DNA of 43,775 nucleotides from Treponemataceae bacterium (GCA_024402495.1 JAKSTR010000016.1:1-43775), one strand, 5' to 3'; shown: positions 1 through 8,574, numbered from the stretch's first letter. Program-made: numbers and translations. The notes: generated from the sequence alone by a model not told the origin.

Positions 1-2
1 AA

Positions 3-203
3 AGTCGACATTCAGGCTATCAGGAATTATTAAACTGGAATTGCAGCCCGGTTTACTGCCTTTTTCTGCAAACTGCTAATTCCGCAGGATACGGAAAAGG
101 TTATCCGCAGGGTGGAAAACAGATAATTCCTGACAACGCGGAAGAAGTGTCCGCAAGGGCAACGGACACGTGTCCTTTAAAGTCCAGAATAGGTCTCCTT
201 TAG
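3..203 (+). CDS. possible 3' end of a truncated gene
   Basis: One frame is open from the window edge to a TAG at 201-203 and would encode about 66 residues with mixed, protein-like composition (N-terminal part aromatic, then Gly/Lys/Pro, ending CPLKSRIGLL). No start codon is inside the window and I do not recognise a family. The 3' part overlaps two possible RNA hairpins (147-169 and the palindrome 164-175), and another lies just past it at 193-215, so this stretch could instead be structured non-coding RNA. From 204 to 332 I see nothing else. Confidence 0.25.
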   Translation, partial: SRHSGYQELLNWNCSPVYCLFLQTANSAGYGKGYPQGGKQIIPDNAEEVSARATDTCPLKSRIGLL

Positions 204-332
204 TCTAGCGGAGACTTGTTCTTGTGATGACAGACATGAAAACAGAACTTATAAAACGTGCAGAATGAATACGCGCAAAGACTTTAAGGTTTGTGCCTTT
301 TCGGTGTATAAAGTTTACTAGAGATTTTAAAT

Positions 333-364
333 AAAAAAAAGCAAAGCGATTAAGCTTTGCTTTT
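333..364 (-). terminator. terminator of tRNA-Phe copy 1
   Basis: A 7-bp stem GCAAAGC/GCTTTGC (341-347 with 354-360, 6-nt loop) is flanked by an A run on the plus strand that becomes a U run on the minus-strand transcript, just after the tRNA 3' end. Confidence 0.85.
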
Positions 365-366
365 CG

Positions 367-439
367 TGCCGTCGGACAGAATCGAACTGTCGACACATGG
401 ATTTTCAGTCCATTGCTCTACCGACTGAGCTACAACGGC
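367..439 (-). tRNA. tRNA-Phe (GAA), copy 1
   Basis: The minus strand folds as a complete 73-nt tRNA. The 7-bp acceptor stem is GCCGTTG/CGACGGC (one T-G pair), the discriminator is A at 367, the D-arm and the T-arm with GTTCGATTC are present, and the anticodon loop CTGAAAA gives GAA (Phe). The 3' CCA is not encoded. The gene has its own promoter (455-483) and terminator (333-364), so it is a stand-alone unit. Copy 2 at 633-705 appears identical. Confidence 0.95.
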
Positions 440-454
440 TTGCTGATGTAAAAA

Positions 455-483
455 ATAATATATGTATTTCAAAAAAGTGTCAA
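455..483 (-). promoter_or_regulatory. sigma70 promoter of tRNA-Phe copy 1
   Basis: On the minus strand TTGACA (483-478) is followed by a 17-nt spacer and TATTAT (460-455). The predicted start falls about 10 nt before the tRNA. The element is nearly the same in copy 2. Confidence 0.85.
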
Positions 484-598
484 TAGAATGACTATTTTTT
501 TTCAATATTTTTATGCAATTTTTTTTCACCGGAGGAAAAGCCTTTTTTAGCCGAATACCAGTAAAAAACCGCAGCACCTTTACATTTGCGCTTTAAAA

Positions 599-630
599 TA
601 AAAAAAGCAAAGCGATTAAGCTTTGCTTTT
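599..630 (-). terminator. terminator of tRNA-Phe copy 2
   Basis: Same hairpin as at 333-364: GCAAAGC/GCTTTGC (607-613 with 620-626) followed on the minus transcript by a U run. Confidence 0.85.
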
Positions 631-632
631 CG

Positions 633-705
633 TGCCGTCGGACAGAATCGAACTGTCGACACATGGATTTTCAGTCCATTGCTCTACCGACTGAGCTACA
701 ACGGC
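633..705 (-). tRNA. tRNA-Phe (GAA), copy 2
   Basis: A 73-nt tRNA that appears identical to copy 1, with anticodon GAA, discriminator A at 633 and no encoded CCA. It lies between mnmA (same strand, upstream) and copy 1, with its own promoter at 721-749. Confidence 0.95.
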
Positions 706-720
706 TTGTTGATGTAAAAG

Positions 721-749
721 ATATTACATGTATTTCAAAAAAGTGTCAA
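721..749 (-). promoter_or_regulatory. sigma70 promoter of tRNA-Phe copy 2
   Basis: TTGACA (749-744), 17-nt spacer, TAATAT (726-721) on the minus strand, placed as in copy 1. Confidence 0.85.
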
Positions 750-801
750 TAACTTCAAGCCGTTTTTTAATTTTTTTTTGCAAATTAAGCAGAAAAAAAA
801 A

Positions 802-2013
802 TTATGCGTTTTCTGCCTTAATCGGCTGGGTAATAATTCCGCCACCGCAGGTAATTCCGTCAATGTAAAACACTACCGACTGTCCCGGCGCAACTGCACG
901 CTGCGGCTGTTCAAAAACAACCTGATAAGTATCAGAGGAAACCGTTCCGTCCGGCATTGTATACGGCTTGCAAAGTGCCTTTACCGGCTTGCTTGCCAGG
1001 CGGATTTTTACCATGGCTTCAAACTCGCAGTTAGGATTGTAGCCGGCAGGCCAAACCATATCGTTGCAAAGCAGCCCTGTACAAAACAAATCTTTATCCT
1101 TGCCAAGCACAACCAGATTTTTTTTCTGGTCTATTTCAGCAACATACAAAGGTTCCGGGGCACTAACCCCCAGCCCGCGGCGCTGACCGATTGTATAATG
1201 CTCAATTCCGCGGTGCCTGCCTAAAACCTTGCCGTCCAAATCTATAATATCGCCCGGCACCGATTTTTTGTCGGCAAAAATCTGTTCAAGATATTCGCCG
1301 CCAATAAAATCCTGACTTTCTTCTTTTTGGGCAGCACGCAGATTGCGGTCTTTTGCCATCTGCACAACTTCTTTTTTGCTGAAGCCGCAAAGCGGAAAAC
1401 GTACTTTTTCCAGAACGGAAGAAGGAATGCGGTACAAAAAGTAAGCCTGATCTTTTGTAATGTCGGTAGCAACCGCAATCTGTACAGGCTTTGCACAGGC
1501 ACCGTCTGCGGCTTCGCCTGCTTTACCGTAAAGGCTTGCAATACAGTCAGTTGGGCGCACAGCCGTTGCATAATGCCCGGTGCAAAAATAATCGTATTCA
1601 ATACCCATCTGCTGAACGCCAGCCAGAAGTGCACCGAATTTTATAAACTGGTTGCAGCGGATACACGGATTTGGAGTGCGTCCGGCGCGGTATTCGGATT
1701 TAAAATAGTCTAAAACCTGCTTCTGATAAGCCTGTTTTACGTCAATTACATAATATGGAAGATTTTGTTCAGCGCAAAATTTACGGCATTCTTCAATTTC
1801 ATATTCTTCGGCAGGGCTGTAACAGCTGTCTTTTATTTTTTCCGTACCTTCCGGTACTTTCAAATCGCCTTTCCACAAAGACATGGTTACGCAGGTTACG
1901 TCGCAGCCTTTTTCTTTAAGCAGAATTGCCGTCATTGTAGAATCAACACCGCCGGACAGACCGACAACGACCTTGTCACCGGCTTTTGGCATTTCAAGTT
2001 TCTGATAAGTCAT
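802..2013 (-). CDS. mnmA: tRNA 2-thiouridine synthase MnmA
   Basis: MnmA adenylates and thiolates U34 of Lys, Glu and Gln tRNAs, taking sulfur from a cysteine-desulfurase relay in the cytoplasm. The PP-loop SGGVDS is at residues 20-25, TPNPCIRCN at 113-121 holds the first catalytic cysteine plus a CxxC pair, and GHYA at 146-149 and a C-terminal beta-barrel follow. About 403 residues, somewhat longer than the usual 360-380. The second catalytic cysteine, normally in a G-I-C-F context, is absent: the site reads KEESQDFIGG (230-239). The start used is the ATG at 2013. A TTG at 2049 with AGG 8 nt upstream is a real alternative (415 residues), and another ATG lies at 1992. No clear terminator follows before tRNA-Phe. 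Confidence 0.93.
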   Translation of the reverse strand: MTYQKLEMPKAGDKVVVGLSGGVDSTMTAILLKEKGCDVTCVTMSLWKGDLKVPEGTEKIKDSCYSPAEEYEIEECRKFCAEQNLPYYVIDVKQAYQKQVLDYFKSEYRAGRTPNPCIRCNQFIKFGALLAGVQQMGIEYDYFCTGHYATAVRPTDCIASLYGKAGEAADGACAKPVQIAVATDITKDQAYFLYRIPSSVLEKVRFPLCGFSKKEVVQMAKDRNLRAAQKEESQDFIGGEYLEQIFADKKSVPGDIIDLDGKVLGRHRGIEHYTIGQRRGLGVSAPEPLYVAEIDQKKNLVVLGKDKDLFCTGLLCNDMVWPAGYNPNCEFEAMVKIRLASKPVKALCKPYTMPDGTVSSDTYQVVFEQPQRAVAPGQSVVFYIDGITCGGGIITQPIKAENA

Positions 2014-2184
2014 GCTGAAAAGTTTGCAACAAATATGCAGTTTTGGCAAGGCTTTTACCTACTGATTAGATAGAATTATAAAAGATTTGCGCAGATTATT
2101 TTCGTGTTTTTTTAAAAGCGGAAAGTTTCTTCCATATATAAAAGCGAAAAAATATTGAATTGGAATACAAGCTTTTGGTTTTGC

Positions 2185-2245
2185 AAAAAAAAGGCAGAAA
2201 AACCGGATGCCGCAAAATATGCGAATGGGTTTATCTGCCTTTTTA
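2185..2245 (-). terminator. terminator after exported TPR gene
   Basis: AAAGGCAGA/TCTGCCTTT arms (about 2190-2198 with 2234-2242) enclose a GC-richer inner loop. On the minus strand the stem ends in eight U. It sits about 40 nt past the stop of the TPR gene. Confidence 0.7.
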
Positions 2246-2281
2246 TAAAAAATGAAATAATTGCAGTTTTTTTCTATATTA

Positions 2282-2995
2282 TTATTCTGTTTTTTCGGTA
2301 TTTTGGGCATTGCCAGCCGGCTGTGTTTTTGCCGCTGATTCTGCTTCTGCGCCGCCGGAACCGTTTTTTTCAGGGTTTTCAGCATTTTCTGCTTCTTCCG
2401 GATTTTCTGCATTTTCGGTCTGGTCACCGGCATTTTCGTCTTCGGCTTTTTTCTGAACCAGCGCATCTTTATTTTCTTTCAGATATTTAATTGCGGCGCT
2501 GATTGCTTCCGCCTGTTCAGAATCCTGATCCAAAGACAAGTAAAGCTCGTAATCTTCAATTGCAAGCTGACTTTTGCCCAGCTTTATGCGGCTGTTGGCA
2601 CGGTTAAGCACAGCGCCGACCAGTTCTTCGTCGTCTTCAAGGGCTTTTGTGTAGCTTGTTTCGGCACGGGCAAAATCGCCAAGTGCAAAAGCTGCATTGC
2701 CGGCGTTAAAATACAGCAAAGCCTTGTTGCTGAACGGTACGGCGGCGCCTTTTACAAAAGCGTCGTAAGATTTTTCATATTCGCCGGTCTGGTAATAAGC
2801 ACAGCCCAGATAATTATAAAGCGCGGCGTCATCGCCTTCTTCTTTTATAGTTTTTTCAAGAAGAACAAGCGCTTCTGCCGGTTTGTTGGCTTTAAAAGTT
2901 TCTACGGCTTTTTCGTATAAATCGCTTGCAAAGCAGAATGAAGAAAATGCGGCAACAATTGCAGTACAGGCAATCGTTTTTATATGTTTTTTCAA
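2282..2995 (-). CDS. exported TPR protein with acidic tail
   Basis: 237 residues. Residues 1-24 are a signal sequence (MKKHIKT, then a hydrophobic core ending SSFCFAS); cleavage after CFA is likely, though the Cys at about 21 might serve as a loose spirochaetal lipobox. Residues 25-170 form about four tetratricopeptide repeats (for example ALYNYLGCAYYQTGEYEKSY), a scaffold for protein-protein contacts, so the protein probably acts in the periplasm. The last 60 residues are Glu/Ala/Asn-rich and low complexity. The start is TTG at 2995, supported by GAGG 6 nt upstream. The partner is not evident. A similar TPR gene is divergent at 3328. Confidence 0.75.
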   Translation of the reverse strand: MKKHIKTIACTAIVAAFSSFCFASDLYEKAVETFKANKPAEALVLLEKTIKEEGDDAALYNYLGCAYYQTGEYEKSYDAFVKGAAVPFSNKALLYFNAGNAAFALGDFARAETSYTKALEDDEELVGAVLNRANSRIKLGKSQLAIEDYELYLSLDQDSEQAEAISAAIKYLKENKDALVQKKAEDENAGDQTENAENPEEAENAENPEKNGSGGAEAESAAKTQPAGNAQNTEKTE

Positions 2996-3116
2996 AGTAA
3001 ACCTCGGTGCAAATGGTAAAACCAGTATTATTTTCGATATATTTCTGTAAAATTCTAAATAGTTTTGCGCAACTGCGTATTAGTTAAAGCAATTTTTACG
3101 TTAAAATGTTACAAAA

Positions 3117-3145
3117 TTGACATATTAAAGTAAAAGCTATACGAT
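3117..3145 (+). promoter_or_regulatory. sigma70 promoter for the TPR/nuclease-like gene
   Basis: TTGACA (3117-3122), 17-nt spacer, TACGAT (3140-3145). The transcript would carry a leader of about 180 nt before the ATG at 3328, containing a small hairpin CTAAAAA/TTTTTAG near 3192-3211. The rest of the 2996-3327 intergenic region shows nothing else I can name. Confidence 0.5.
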
Positions 3146-3327
3146 AAGCATAATTATTTCCATTAGTAAATTTTTAGTAAACAATAACGGCTCTAAAAAC
3201 TGCAATTTTTAGGGCAAACTAAAAAAAATGCGATGTTTCATGCCTTTCAAATTCCGGGCATAAAACTCGCAAGACATGCCTGAAAACATTTTCAGTCTGT
3301 CCGTATTTTGTATTTTTGGGAGTTTTT

Positions 3328-4677
3328 ATGCCACTCGCATTTATACCGCTTATTTTTGTTGGCGTAGTTTCAATTGTTATCTTAGTTGCGGTTTTAAAAG
3401 CCATTCTTGCGCCTAAAAAAACAGAAGAAGTAAAAAGGCTTATTGAAGAAGGCGAATACGCGCAGGCAATTAAAATCGGCAAAAGCCTTATTGATCGTGA
3501 TAATGAAAACATTCTGGCACATTTTTATTTGGGCAAAGCCTATATGTGCGTAAAAAAATATCAGCTCGCAATGGAACAGTTTGAGTTTCTTGTTTCTAAA
3601 AGCGCTTTTCACGGCAGCACCCGCGAAATTGACTTCAGGGAATCAATGGCGGAACTTTACCTTGCGCTTGGTCAGCCGGAAGAAGCCCTTAAAGAATATC
3701 TTCTGCTGGAAACGCTGGAACCGAAAAACCCTACAATCTGGGTTGCCGCAGGCAATATTTTTATTGAACGCGGAAAAACCGATCAGGCGTTAAAGCAATT
3801 CAACAAGGCTATTGAACTTAACGGCAGAAACGCCGCCGCCCGCGAAGGTCTTGCAAAGCTGCTTATCTCGATGAAGCAGTACATCGATGCAAAAAAAGAA
3901 ATAAGTCTTGCAATCAAATACGAACCAAATAAATTTTCCAATTATTACTATCTGGGTAAAATTCACCGTGAACAGCAGAATTATGCAGATGCGGTTAACG
4001 CATTTGAAAAAGCAACCCGCGACCCGGCTTTTAAGCAGAAAGCTTTTCTGGAGCGCGGCATCTGTTACAGCGCTACAAAACAGTACGATAAGGCAATATT
4101 TGAATTTCAGCGTTCGTTAAGCAATTCAAAGCAGAGCGACGATAACGACACTTTGTATACGCGCTATTTTATGGCACAAACTTACGAAAACATGCGCAAT
4201 CTTGACAAGGCTATTGAACAGTGGGAAGAAATCAGCAAGGTTAAGAAAAAGTTCAAGGATGTTCCGGCTAAACTTACGGAATATCAGGATTTGCGCGCAA
4301 ATGACCACATGAAAGATTATTTGACAAGCAGCAATGCCGAATTTATTGAGCTTTGCAAGGGAATTACGGTAAAATCTTTCGGGCTTGCGGTTGCAGAAAG
4401 CAGCGGCGTAAGCGACTGCTGTACAATAAAGGCTGTGCCGGATGCAAAAGATACTTTCAGCAACGTGCGCACGCAAACCACGCTTATATATTTTTTCCGC
4501 AGCAGCGACCCTATTCCGGAACAGTTTTTACGCCGCCAGCAGGAAGAAATGAAATCCGGGGCTATTACCAAATGCATTATCTGTACAAGTTCAATTTTTA
4601 CAAGTTCTGCCGAAGCTTTTGCAGAAGGAAGACCTTTTGAACTTATAGATAAAAACAAACTTTCGTCGATAATGTAA
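3328..4677 (+). CDS. membrane-anchored TPR protein with Mrr-like C-terminal domain
   Basis: 449 residues. Residues 1-25 are one transmembrane helix (FIPLIFVGVVSIVILVAVL). Residues 30-310 are a run of TPR repeats with typical AxFYLGKAY and LAxLYLALGQPEEALKEY cores. The last 110 residues are different: an alpha/beta segment with strands ITVKSFGLAV, TTLIYFFRSS and TKCIICTSS, ending PFELIDKNKLSSIM. That ending looks like the last part of Mrr-type restriction-endonuclease-fold domains (family resemblance by eye), but I do not see a clear D-ExK active site. The ATG at 3328 is chosen because GGGAG lies 5 nt before it; a TTG at 3316 has no such site. A hairpin (TGCTGC GTA GCAGCA, 4691-4705) follows the stop. 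Role unknown. Confidence 0.7.
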   Translation: MPLAFIPLIFVGVVSIVILVAVLKAILAPKKTEEVKRLIEEGEYAQAIKIGKSLIDRDNENILAHFYLGKAYMCVKKYQLAMEQFEFLVSKSAFHGSTREIDFRESMAELYLALGQPEEALKEYLLLETLEPKNPTIWVAAGNIFIERGKTDQALKQFNKAIELNGRNAAAREGLAKLLISMKQYIDAKKEISLAIKYEPNKFSNYYYLGKIHREQQNYADAVNAFEKATRDPAFKQKAFLERGICYSATKQYDKAIFEFQRSLSNSKQSDDNDTLYTRYFMAQTYENMRNLDKAIEQWEEISKVKKKFKDVPAKLTEYQDLRANDHMKDYLTSSNAEFIELCKGITVKSFGLAVAESSGVSDCCTIKAVPDAKDTFSNVRTQTTLIYFFRSSDPIPEQFLRRQQEEMKSGAITKCIICTSSIFTSSAEAFAEGRPFELIDKNKLSSIM

Positions 4678-4737
4678 TATGATGTTTTTATGCTGCGTAG
4701 CAGCAATTTGCAAAAATCATAAAGTGGAAAAATAAAA

Positions 4738-5427
4738 ATGAAAATCTTATGTGTTTCAGACCAAATTGACCCGTTAGTTTACAGTTCTTCTGCAAAAGAA
4801 CGTTTTGAAGATATTGATTTGGTGCTTTGCGCCGGTGATTTGGCAATGGAATACGTTGATTACATTGTTTCGGCTTTGAACAAGCCTACCTACTTTGTTT
4901 TTGGCAACCATAACTTAAAAGAATTCTGTTTTTACCACCCTAATGAATGCCCCCAGCGCGGTGCTGCCCCGTATGACGCACTTAAATACGCCCACGGTGC
5001 CCATTATCTTGGTTTTAAAACTTTCAACGACGGCAAGCTGCTTATGGCAGGCGCATCTGGTTCCAAACTTTACAACAACGGGCAGTGCCAGTACACCGAC
5101 AAGCAGATGAAATACCGACTTATCAAAATGATTCCCCAGCTGTACTACAACAAATGGCGCTACGGCAGGTATCTGGACATTTTTTTAACCCATACGCCAC
5201 CAAAAGACATTCACGATAAAAGCGACCCCTGCCATCAGGGCTTTGACTGCTACCGCTGGTTCTTGAAAAAATTTAAGCCAACATATATGATTCACGGTCA
5301 TATTCATTTGTACGACATTCAGGATATCCGTGTAAGCAAATTTGAAGAAACTACGATTATTAACGCTTTCAGTCATTACATTTTGGAATTTGACGAAAAA
5401 GACTTAATGCACAGCGAAACAAACTAA
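4738..5427 (+). CDS. calcineurin-like metallophosphoesterase
   Basis: 229 residues, close to a single metallophosphoesterase domain. The metal-binding motifs are in order: SDQID (D8; the usual DxH is replaced by DxxD, D11), GDL (D34), GNHN (57-60), THTPP and the final HGHIH. These residues bind two metals and hydrolyse phosphomono- or phosphodiesters. The substrate cannot be read from sequence. The protein is cytoplasmic, with no signal or membrane segment. ATG at 4738 has only a weak GTGGA upstream. It lies 60 nt after the TPR gene, separated by a hairpin without a U tract, so cotranscription is possible. Confidence 0.85.
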   Translation: MKILCVSDQIDPLVYSSSAKERFEDIDLVLCAGDLAMEYVDYIVSALNKPTYFVFGNHNLKEFCFYHPNECPQRGAAPYDALKYAHGAHYLGFKTFNDGKLLMAGASGSKLYNNGQCQYTDKQMKYRLIKMIPQLYYNKWRYGRYLDIFLTHTPPKDIHDKSDPCHQGFDCYRWFLKKFKPTYMIHGHIHLYDIQDIRVSKFEETTIINAFSHYILEFDEKDLMHSETN

Positions 5428-5508
5428 TTTTTACTGTTTTATTTGGAAAATCGAACATTTATTCGATTGGGTAATTTCTATTTAATCACTTTTTAATGTG
5501 AGGAATTT

Positions 5509-6405
5509 ATGAGCAACGTTCACACACAAGCCGAAGACGATTTTTTCCGTGCCCGCAACAAGGCACTTTTTAACGAAGTTCAGCACTTTGTAAACCAGGA
5601 AGAAAGCCACCTGCTTTCTTTTAACGACATAAAGCAGCTGCTGAAACCTAAAAACGAAGTTTATTTGGGCATGCAGGTTGTACCGGTTGATTTGATTGCC
5701 GGCAGCGAAGGCCGTTATACCGACTTTGACAGCCACTTTTTCCCAAAAAACATGCACCTGAAAACCCGCTGGGCACACATTGACGAAGCCCATTTGACCG
5801 ACGTAATTCTTCCGCCTATAAAGCTTTACGAAATCGGCGGTCTATATTTTGTGCGCGACGGCAACCACAGGGTTTCGGTAGCAAGGGCAAAAGGCGTTGA
5901 ATGCATTGACGCAGAAGTTGTAAGCCTTAAAAGCGAAATCAAGCTGAAGCCGGGCTTAAGCAGAAAGCAGATTCAGAAAGAAGTCATCAATTACGAAAAG
6001 CGCGTTTTCTATATGGAAACGAATTTTGGCGACATTACCGACTTCTGGAAACTGGATTTTTCTACTCCGGGGCAGTATGACGTTATTTACAACCATATTT
6101 TGACCCACAAATATTTCATCAACCAGAATCAGACTGAAGAAATTTCAATGCCGGACGCAATTTTGTCATGGTACGAAAATGTTTACTGCCCGGTAATTGA
6201 AGTTGTACACCGCCGCCATATCATGCGGAAATTCAAAGGCCGCACCACCAGCGATATGTATGTCTGGCTTATAAAATACTGGGATGAACTGAAAACCAAA
6301 TTCGGCAGTGAAATTCCGCTGGACGACGTTACAGACGGATTTAAGCAGGAATTTGGAATGGGTTTTTTCAGACATTTTTTGAAAAATAAAAAATCAAAAT
6401 CTTGA
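5509..6405 (+). CDS. ParB/sulfiredoxin-fold protein
   Basis: 298 residues. A segment near residues 110-135 (YFVRDGNHRVSVARAKG, then ECIDAEV) is the core motif of ParB/Srx-fold nuclease-like domains, with a GN/DGNHR signature that binds nucleotide in ParB. The rest is helical and contains several His, Trp and Tyr clusters (EVVHRRHIMRKFKGRT) but no helix-turn-helix I can identify with confidence. It is not a chromosome-partition ParB, being too short in the DNA-binding part. Start ATG has GAGG 5 nt upstream. Its TGA stop lies inside the next operon's promoter. Function unknown; a nucleic-acid or nucleotide-binding regulator is plausible. Confidence 0.65.
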   Translation: MSNVHTQAEDDFFRARNKALFNEVQHFVNQEESHLLSFNDIKQLLKPKNEVYLGMQVVPVDLIAGSEGRYTDFDSHFFPKNMHLKTRWAHIDEAHLTDVILPPIKLYEIGGLYFVRDGNHRVSVARAKGVECIDAEVVSLKSEIKLKPGLSRKQIQKEVINYEKRVFYMETNFGDITDFWKLDFSTPGQYDVIYNHILTHKYFINQNQTEEISMPDAILSWYENVYCPVIEVVHRRHIMRKFKGRTTSDMYVWLIKYWDELKTKFGSEIPLDDVTDGFKQEFGMGFFRHFLKNKKSKS

Positions 6406-6430
6406 CGGTAGAAAATTTCAGTGTTAAGAT
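6402..6430 (+). promoter_or_regulatory. sigma70 promoter of the partner-switching operon
   Basis: TTGACG (6402-6407), 17-nt spacer, TAAGAT (6425-6430). The -35 box overlaps the stop codon of the ParB-like gene. Leader of about 75 nt to the TTG start at 6510. Confidence 0.7.
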
Positions 6431-6509
6431 TTTATTATGTGCGTAGCAAACATTTTGCATAAAAACAAGTGTTAAACTGCTAAAAAAGAAAGCACAAAGA
6501 GAGTTGACT

Positions 6510-8165
6510 TTGGTAAACGGACTTATTGCAAATATTCTGCTTATTTTAGCTTTGGCAGCCCTGTCTGTTTTTTTATTTCTCACAAACAAAACAAATAAAG
6601 CTGTTCCGGCTTTTAACGCCATAATGTATGTAAGTACAATTGGCATTGCACCGGCTCTTATTTTGCTTGTTATGGGCAAAAGTTTTGTTACAATTTATCT
6701 GGCAATTCTGCTTTTAGCCATTGTTGTATGGTTCTTTCTGGCTTATATCGCCTACGAACCTGTTCAGCTTGAAGACATAGATGCACCGACAGAAATGATG
6801 CCGCCGCCTGCTGCGACAGAAGAAGCTGTTGATCCAAAAATTGCAGAAGAAGCTGAAAAAGACAACGAAGTTATGTCTTTCGGCAGGGAATTTATGGTAA
6901 AAGCTTCTGAAGCCTTTGCCGCGAAAGACGGACTTGTTCAGCTTTTGGATACGATTAATCAGGCAGCAATCAAATGTACGGGTGCTGACGGCGGTGCAAT
7001 TCTTTTAATAGATGATTTTGAAGATATTATTACCGTAAAAACTTTTCACGGTACGTTTCCGCCGCCATATCAGCTGCCGGCAGATTTGCCGCATAAAGTT
7101 GCCAGGGTAGAAACAAGTTTTAGATTTGCACAGTTCAATCTGGGCGAAACAATTTTTGGTATGGCTGCAACAAGCGGCAAAGCAGAATTGATTACCGATC
7201 CGGTAAATGATGAAAGGTTTTTTCAGAATGAACCGGAAGATTTCTTAAAACTTGGTACTTATATTATTGCACCGATGATTGTAAACGGTTCTGTTATTGG
7301 TGTAATGGCTTTAGCCAGAAAGTTTGAAAGTGAAAAGTTTACCGAAAAAGATTTTTCTAGGGCACAGATTTTAAGTAACTTCGCTTCCGGCGCAGTACAA
7401 AGTGTTTTTTCTTATCAGGAAATTGTAGAAAAGTCAGAATTAACAAGAGAATCTGCAATTGCGTGTAATTTGCAGAAAAGCATACACGGCAAATTGAATT
7501 ATAATATTCCGGGTACTTCTTTTGCAGCCTTTTTTAATGCTGCCGAAGGTGTTTGCGGTGATTATTTTGATGTAATTCCTTGCCGTAAAGACAGAATAGC
7601 CTTTATTTTGGCAGATGTTGCCGGTAAAGGTATGAACTCGCTGATTGTTATGGTTATGATCAGGGCAATTATGCAGCTGGTTGTAAACACTCAGAAATCG
7701 GCAGCAACTATTCTGGCTTGGACAAACCGCGGTATTACGGGCAAAATTAATATTGACCATTTTGCTTCTCTGGTTTTGGCAAACTACGATTCTGAAAAGC
7801 AGATTTTTCAGATTGCGTCAGCAGGTAATGCACCGGTGCTTTTGTACCATGGCGAAAATGGTGAAATTGAATCGATAAATGAACCGAGTGACCCGATAGG
7901 CGTAGATAAGGCAACTGAATATAAAGATACAGAAATTGCTGTTAAATCTGGTGATATCGTGTTATTATATACAGACGGACTTATTGAAGCGGTTGATGCA
8001 AAAAACCGGCAATACGGCGTTGAAAATATTAAAAAGATTTTGTCAGAAAATGCTTCGTTAAAGGCACAAGATATTTCTAACAAAATCAAAAAGAATTTAC
8101 AGGATTTTTGCGGTAACGCGCGTCAGCACGATGACCAGACCTTAATGGTTGTAAAGATTCAGTAG
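6510..8165 (+). CDS. membrane GAF - SpoIIE-type PP2C phosphatase
   Basis: 551 residues. Three transmembrane helices fill residues 1-85, a linker rich in Glu and Pro follows, then a GAF sensor domain (about 130-295) and a SpoIIE/RsbU PP2C phosphatase domain (about 345-550). Metal-binding acidic motifs are CGDYFD, ADVAGKG, YTDGLIEA and HDDQTL. Such enzymes dephosphorylate the serine of an anti-anti-sigma factor and so release a sigma factor or another target; the GAF domain and membrane part would sense the signal. Two TTG codons lie close together; 6510 is preferred because AGAGAG lies 6 nt upstream, while the one at 6504 directly abuts that site. A hairpin CACAGGC-GTT-GCCTGTG (8174-8190) sits in the spacer before the STAS gene. 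The target switch proteins are the next two genes. Confidence 0.92.
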   Translation: MVNGLIANILLILALAALSVFLFLTNKTNKAVPAFNAIMYVSTIGIAPALILLVMGKSFVTIYLAILLLAIVVWFFLAYIAYEPVQLEDIDAPTEMMPPPAATEEAVDPKIAEEAEKDNEVMSFGREFMVKASEAFAAKDGLVQLLDTINQAAIKCTGADGGAILLIDDFEDIITVKTFHGTFPPPYQLPADLPHKVARVETSFRFAQFNLGETIFGMAATSGKAELITDPVNDERFFQNEPEDFLKLGTYIIAPMIVNGSVIGVMALARKFESEKFTEKDFSRAQILSNFASGAVQSVFSYQEIVEKSELTRESAIACNLQKSIHGKLNYNIPGTSFAAFFNAAEGVCGDYFDVIPCRKDRIAFILADVAGKGMNSLIVMVMIRAIMQLVVNTQKSAATILAWTNRGITGKINIDHFASLVLANYDSEKQIFQIASAGNAPVLLYHGENGEIESINEPSDPIGVDKATEYKDTEIAVKSGDIVLLYTDGLIEAVDAKNRQYGVENIKKILSENASLKAQDISNKIKKNLQDFCGNARQHDDQTLMVVKIQ

Positions 8166-8232
8166 TTAGTTTTCACAGGCGTTGCCTGTGTTAATGATAT
8201 GGTTAATTTAGGCATTAATTAGGAGCAAATAT

Positions 8233-8574
8233 ATGGAACTGAAGATCAGGAAAAACGGTGAAGTTTATATTATTGATGTAAACGGTGAAATGGATTTGTA
8301 TAATTCATATAAACTGAAAGAACTGGTTATGAAAATGTTGGAGAAGAACGTTCAGTTCTTCATTATTAACCTTGAACAGGTAGATTATATCGACTCGTCT
8401 GGAATCGGTGCTTTGATTTACATCTGTTCGACTGTTAAAAAAATGAATCTCAAGCTTTCAATTGCAAATATCCACGGTTCTGTTAAAAAGGTTATCGAAT
8501 TAACAAAACTTATGGGTTATTTCCCGATTGCAAACAGCGTTGAAGAAGCACTTTTGCAGGTAACAGAAGCATAA
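8233..8574 (+). CDS. STAS-domain anti-anti-sigma factor
   Basis: 113 residues, a single STAS domain of SpoIIAA/RsbV type. The phosphorylation site is in VDYIDSSGIGAL (Ser55/Ser56). In the family, the unphosphorylated form binds the anti-sigma kinase and frees its target, the kinase phosphorylates the serine, and the PP2C phosphatase reverses it. The phosphatase (upstream) and a kinase-like protein (downstream) are its immediate neighbours, making a complete switch. Start ATG has AGGAG 7 nt upstream. Confidence 0.93.
   Translation: MELKIRKNGEVYIIDVNGEMDLYNSYKLKELVMKMLEKNVQFFIINLEQVDYIDSSGIGALIYICSTVKKMNLKLSIANIHGSVKKVIELTKLMGYFPIANSVEEALLQVTEA

Larger units (their letters stand above)
333..750 (-). 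repeat. direct duplication of a tRNA-Phe transcription unit
   Basis: Promoter, tRNA and terminator at 333-484 recur at 599-750, offset by 266 bp. The tRNA and hairpin are the same. The promoter spacers agree (CTTTTTTGAAATACAT) while the -10 box and leader differ by a few bases. The sequence between the units (485-598) is not repeated. This is most simply an old tandem duplication that raised tRNA-Phe gene dose. Confidence 0.85.

Noticed and set aside
3190-3240. c-di-GMP (GEMM) riboswitch in the leader of the TPR gene
   Set aside because: GGCAAAC is present but the partner GACGCAAAGCC segment and the tetraloop are not.
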